A stretch of DNA of 8,697 nt from Bacillota bacterium (GTDB lineage Bacteria; Bacillota; Clostridia; Peptostreptococcales; Anaerovoracaceae), in NCBI GenBank assembly GCA_029266295.1, contig JAQSXD010000143.1, forward strand, positions 1-8,697, read 5' to 3'. The notes beneath the pieces are model-generated. The model saw only the letters and a program-made list of their open reading frames with translations, was not told the DNA's origin and did no database searches. This document shows positions 6,503 through 8,697 of the stretch, in pieces (the first letter of the stretch is position 1; each line of letters opens with the position of its first letter). Position numbers and translations under genes: made by a program.

Positions 6503-6531
6503 TTAGGCTGGAAAATCCCGAAACCTGATTC
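6489..6531 (-). other. 12-bp hairpin in the gabT leader
   Basis: On the minus strand GAATCAG then GTTTC pair with GAAAC and CTGATTC, a 12-bp stem broken by one bulged A, with an 18-nt loop. It lies about 70-110 nt upstream of the gabT start. No T-tract follows it. Confidence 0.55.
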
Positions 6532-6550
6532 GGAAATTTTCGTGTTATTC

Positions 6551-6575
6551 CACACACTGCTTCCCGCAGCGTGTG
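6551..6575 (-). other. 10-bp hairpin with G-U pair in the gabT leader
   Basis: On the minus strand CACACGCTGC pairs with GCAGTGTGTG across a GGGAA loop. One pair is G-U when read as minus-strand RNA, but A-C if read as plus-strand RNA. The stem is therefore complete only in the transcript that leads into gabT, which favours an RNA role over a DNA site. Confidence 0.55.
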
Positions 6576-6705
6576 CTGAAACAATGAATCGATGGACTAC
6601 TACTCCATAAAACAGTCCGCCGACATCGGCCTTCGCTGTTATGCGCCTGCATAAAGCAACGGGCTATCACTCAACGGCATAAAACCGACGCTATTTTTAA
6701 CAGCA

Positions 6706-6721
6706 TACAAAATCCATGCCG
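6706..6721 (-). promoter_or_regulatory. Candidate sigma-54 (-24/-12) promoter of gabT
   Basis: On the minus strand CGGCATG, four bases, then TTGTA resembles the sigma-54 consensus TGGCACG-N4-TTGCW. The GG is correctly placed, but the -12 dinucleotide is GT instead of GC. It is the best -24/-12 match I found on this strand in the gap. The adjacent sigma-54 activator makes it plausible. The leader would be about 270 nt. Confidence 0.4.
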
Positions 6722-6804
6722 AATCATCCTAATTTTTCACAAAATGATTTTTTTTAGAATCGTTGGAAATTCAATCGTCTTTTATACTCCACAAGACGCG
6801 TCAA

Positions 6805-6828
6805 TTCCGGCTCCTCATCATGCCGGAA
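6805..6828. promoter_or_regulatory. Inverted repeat, candidate binding site for the sigma-54 activator
   Basis: TTCCGGC (6805-6811) and GCCGGAA (6822-6828) are perfect inverse complements separated by 10 nt, centred roughly 100 bp upstream of the candidate -24/-12 promoter, a typical distance for enhancer sites of sigma-54 activators. It also sits just after the activator's stop codon, but with no T-tract on the minus strand it is a poor terminator. Confidence 0.4.
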
Positions 6829-6863
6829 CTATTTTTCTCATGATTGAGAAATTTAGTGCTGAT

Positions 6864-8660
6864 TTAATTGATATCCAGTTCGGAAAGCTTCCGATACAAA
6901 GTTGCTCTGCTTAAGCCCAAATCCTTTGCTACAAGATCCTTAGCATTACTGTTTCCCGAATATTTTTTCAGCTTTCTGGTGATGATTTCCTTCTCATAGA
7001 ACTTCACCTGCTCGCTGAGCGGAAGATCGCTTTCCTCGATATGAATGGTATTGGCGTCGTTTTTCAAAAGGCGGCCGGGAATGGCATCAATGCCGATCTT
7101 GTCACCGAACGCCATATTGGTTCCGTATTCAATGGCATTTTCAAGCTCACGCACATTGCCGGGCCAGTCGTATGCTTCATAGATGTACTCCACTTCTTCT
7201 GTGAAGCCGATAATCTTTTTATTCATAAAGGTATTGTATTTATTCAGAAAGTGATACATCAGCGGCTTAATATCCGTCCTCCGTCCTCGCAGAGGCGGTA
7301 TGGTCAAAGGGATAACGCTCAGCCTGTAATAGAGATCCTCCCGGAAGGTGCCATCCTTAATCATGGCTTCCAGATCCTTATTGGTCGCCGCAACGACACG
7401 AACATCCACAATTATCACCTTATTACCACCCACTCGTTCAAACCGCATATTCTGGAGGACATGCAGCAGCTTGACCTGAAGGTGAAGGGGCATGTCTCCG
7501 ATTTCATCTAAAAAGATGGTTCCACCGTTGGCCAGTTCAAACTTACCGAACTTTCCCTTTTCATTGGCGCCAGTGAAGGCTCCCTTTTCATAACCAAAGA
7601 GCTCGCTTTCCAGAAGATTTTCAGGAATGGCACCACAATTAACCGTAACAAAGGGTCCCTTCGCTCTGGAACTGGAATAGTGTATCGCTTTGGCAAACAT
7701 CTCCTTTCCGGTTCCACTTTCCCCTGTAATGAGTACGGTCGAATTTCCTCTGGCCGTCAGAAGCGCCTGGTTTTTTGCACGCCGTATGGCTTCGCTCTCG
7801 CCCATAATATCATCAAATGTATATTTCAGCGCTCTTGTATTGATGTTATAAACGAGTTTTTGCGCTTCCTCAATATCCCGAAAGGAAATAACCACTCCGG
7901 CAACATTCCGTTCAGAAAAGTACGGCTTGGCCGTAACGATAAAGTGATAACTCCCCCGTTCACTATTATATACTTCTTCATTTTCCGTATAGCCGGTACC
8001 CGATCTCAAAACTTCAAGAGCTGGTGTTCCCCGCATAAATTTACTGATATGGCTTCCCACAATGTCATTCTTCGTCGTTTTGAACAGTTCTTCCGCCATG
8101 CTGTTGCAATGCCGGATATAACCCCTGCTGTCGATGGCAAAGATTCCCTCATGGGTGGTTTCCAAGACAGTGGCCATTTCGCTCATGCTAAGCTCAACAT
8201 GATTCAGCGCCTTCTTCTGCATGGCTTTGGCCCCAAGGAGATCCGCCATTTTTTCCACAAAGGAAACCATGCTCCTGTTCTTGTCCAGCAGGATCGCTCT
8301 CTGTTCTTCGTTCAGTGCTACCAGTCCAATGATACCGATAATCTGGTCCGAAACCTTGATGGGTGTGCAGATTTCCGCAAGCTCATAGCTTCCGAAGGCA
8401 TCCACTGAGGTTCCGTAATTCTTATCACTTTGGGCATCTGCAATATTCATGGTCATGCCGGTTCTTAAAACCCTGGCATACAGATAATTCCCGTCGATTT
8501 CTCCTGCCTCTTCTTTTTCTCCGATTCTCTGCGCATAGACTGATGTCCCTCCCACGATCGTCAGCTGATTGTCTACGATTTCGACCTCAACTCCAACAGC
8601 AATGGCAATTGCCTCTGCTACCTGCTGTACACTTGGCGCGATTTCTTTCAGTAAAGACAT
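6864..8660 (-). CDS. Sigma-54-dependent transcriptional activator (GAF-like, PAS, AAA+, Fis-type HTH)
   Basis: Such proteins bind upstream enhancer sites and use ATP hydrolysis to open promoters held by sigma-54 RNA polymerase. The 598 residues show, in order: a GAF-like N-terminal sensor (about 1-140, ending in PIKVSDQIIGIIGLV); a PAS domain (about 160-265, with EGIFAIDSRGYIRHCN); an AAA+ domain with Walker A GESGTGKE (313-320), an intact GAFTGA loop (360-365) that contacts sigma-54, Walker B GGTIFLDEIGD (379-389), arginine-finger region FREDLYYRL (439-447) and WPGNVRELEN (499-508); and a C-terminal Fis-type helix-turn-helix (about 571-595, LGLSRATLYRKL). There is no phosphorylatable receiver domain, so it probably responds directly to a small ligand through GAF or PAS. 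Every catalytic element is intact. ATG at 8658-8660 has AAGGGGG 5-6 nt upstream. The nearest downstream gene is gabT, so an amino-acid signal is likely, but the ligand is unknown. Confidence 0.93.
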   Translation of the reverse strand: MSLLKEIAPSVQQVAEAIAIAVGVEVEIVDNQLTIVGGTSVYAQRIGEKEEAGEIDGNYLYARVLRTGMTMNIADAQSDKNYGTSVDAFGSYELAEICTPIKVSDQIIGIIGLVALNEEQRAILLDKNRSMVSFVEKMADLLGAKAMQKKALNHVELSMSEMATVLETTHEGIFAIDSRGYIRHCNSMAEELFKTTKNDIVGSHISKFMRGTPALEVLRSGTGYTENEEVYNSERGSYHFIVTAKPYFSERNVAGVVISFRDIEEAQKLVYNINTRALKYTFDDIMGESEAIRRAKNQALLTARGNSTVLITGESGTGKEMFAKAIHYSSSRAKGPFVTVNCGAIPENLLESELFGYEKGAFTGANEKGKFGKFELANGGTIFLDEIGDMPLHLQVKLLHVLQNMRFERVGGNKVIIVDVRVVAATNKDLEAMIKDGTFREDLYYRLSVIPLTIPPLRGRRTDIKPLMYHFLNKYNTFMNKKIIGFTEEVEYIYEAYDWPGNVRELENAIEYGTNMAFGDKIGIDAIPGRLLKNDANTIHIEESDLPLSEQVKFYEKEIITRKLKKYSGNSNAKDLVAKDLGLSRATLYRKLSELDIN

Positions 8661-8697
8661 CTTTTCCCCCTTAATTCACAAAGAAATTACTCTCAAA

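Larger units (their letters stand above)
6422..6863 (-). other. Regulatory and structured gap between the sigma-54 activator and gabT
   Basis: This 442-nt gap has no convincing coding frame. Along the minus strand it holds an inverted repeat (6805-6828), an 8-bp palindrome GACGCGTC (6795-6802), a candidate -24/-12 promoter (6706-6721), and then a series of small inverted repeats: 6639-6654, 6619-6630 nested inside AACAG / CTGTT at 6611-6640, 6592-6608, 6551-6575, 6489-6531 and 6449-6471. The gabT ribosome-binding site is at 6429-6438. The density of inverted repeats suggests a structured 5' untranslated region or a small palindromic element. Confidence 0.6.

Noticed and set aside
6805..6840. 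Intrinsic terminator after the sigma-54 activator
   Set aside because: The TTCCGGC / GCCGGAA stem has its T-rich side only on the plus strand, where there is no gene to terminate; on the minus strand it is followed by mixed sequence.
6422..6863. Glycine riboswitch or other known riboswitch upstream of gabT
   Set aside because: I could not find the conserved core of any riboswitch class I know; structure alone does not justify the name.
7680..8408. 242-residue plus-strand reading frame antisense to the sigma-54 activator
   Set aside because: Same reason: it mirrors the conserved AAA+, PAS and GAF coding sequence and has no motif of its own.
1..8697. CRISPR array, tRNA, rRNA, insertion sequence or prophage
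   Set aside because: No regularly spaced repeats, tRNA cloverleaf, transposase or integrase frame was seen; the genes are ordinary chromosomal functions.

Overview
This window looks like chromosomal DNA from an anaerobic Gram-positive bacterium of the Clostridia type. The evidence is the tig-clpP order (with what looks like the ribosome-binding site of a further gene, probably clpX, at the left edge), strong AGGAGG-type ribosome-binding sites, AT-rich sigma-A promoters, and a sigma-54 activator next to an amino-acid catabolic gene. The genus cannot be fixed from the sequence. All six genes lie on the minus strand, so the transcription order runs from high to low coordinates, and all six end in TAA.

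Right block (about 8697-4950): a sigma-54-dependent activator (GAF-like sensor, PAS, AAA+, Fis-type helix-turn-helix; 6864-8660) is followed after a 442-bp gap by a class III aminotransferase of the 4-aminobutyrate type (5069-6421). The gap holds a candidate -24/-12 promoter, an inverted repeat about 100 bp upstream of it that could be the activator site, and a run of hairpins ahead of the aminotransferase. An intrinsic terminator closes the unit at about 4950-4995. The natural reading is a regulator controlling a neighbouring amino-acid catabolic gene.

Middle block (about 4950-2260): a stand-alone CYTH-domain protein (4111-4761), then an LctP-family permease (2329-3936). The permease has its own very good sigma-A promoter, with an inverted repeat at the transcript start, and a terminator at 2262-2315.

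Left block (2260-1): trigger factor (tig, 830-2113) has a strong sigma-A promoter and a leader with two perfect inverted repeats. After a 232-nt gap comes clpP (13-597). Trigger factor and ClpP normally work together in folding and degrading new proteins.

The most striking observation is in clpP. The reading frame is full length (194 codons) and well conserved, but it carries an in-frame TAG at codon 83 and a Cys codon at position 98, where the catalytic nucleophile Ser is expected; His123 and Asp172 are kept. The gene is therefore either decaying, recoded, or affected by sequence error. This needs checking before any biology is built on it. The second point of interest is the unusually structured gap upstream of the aminotransferase.
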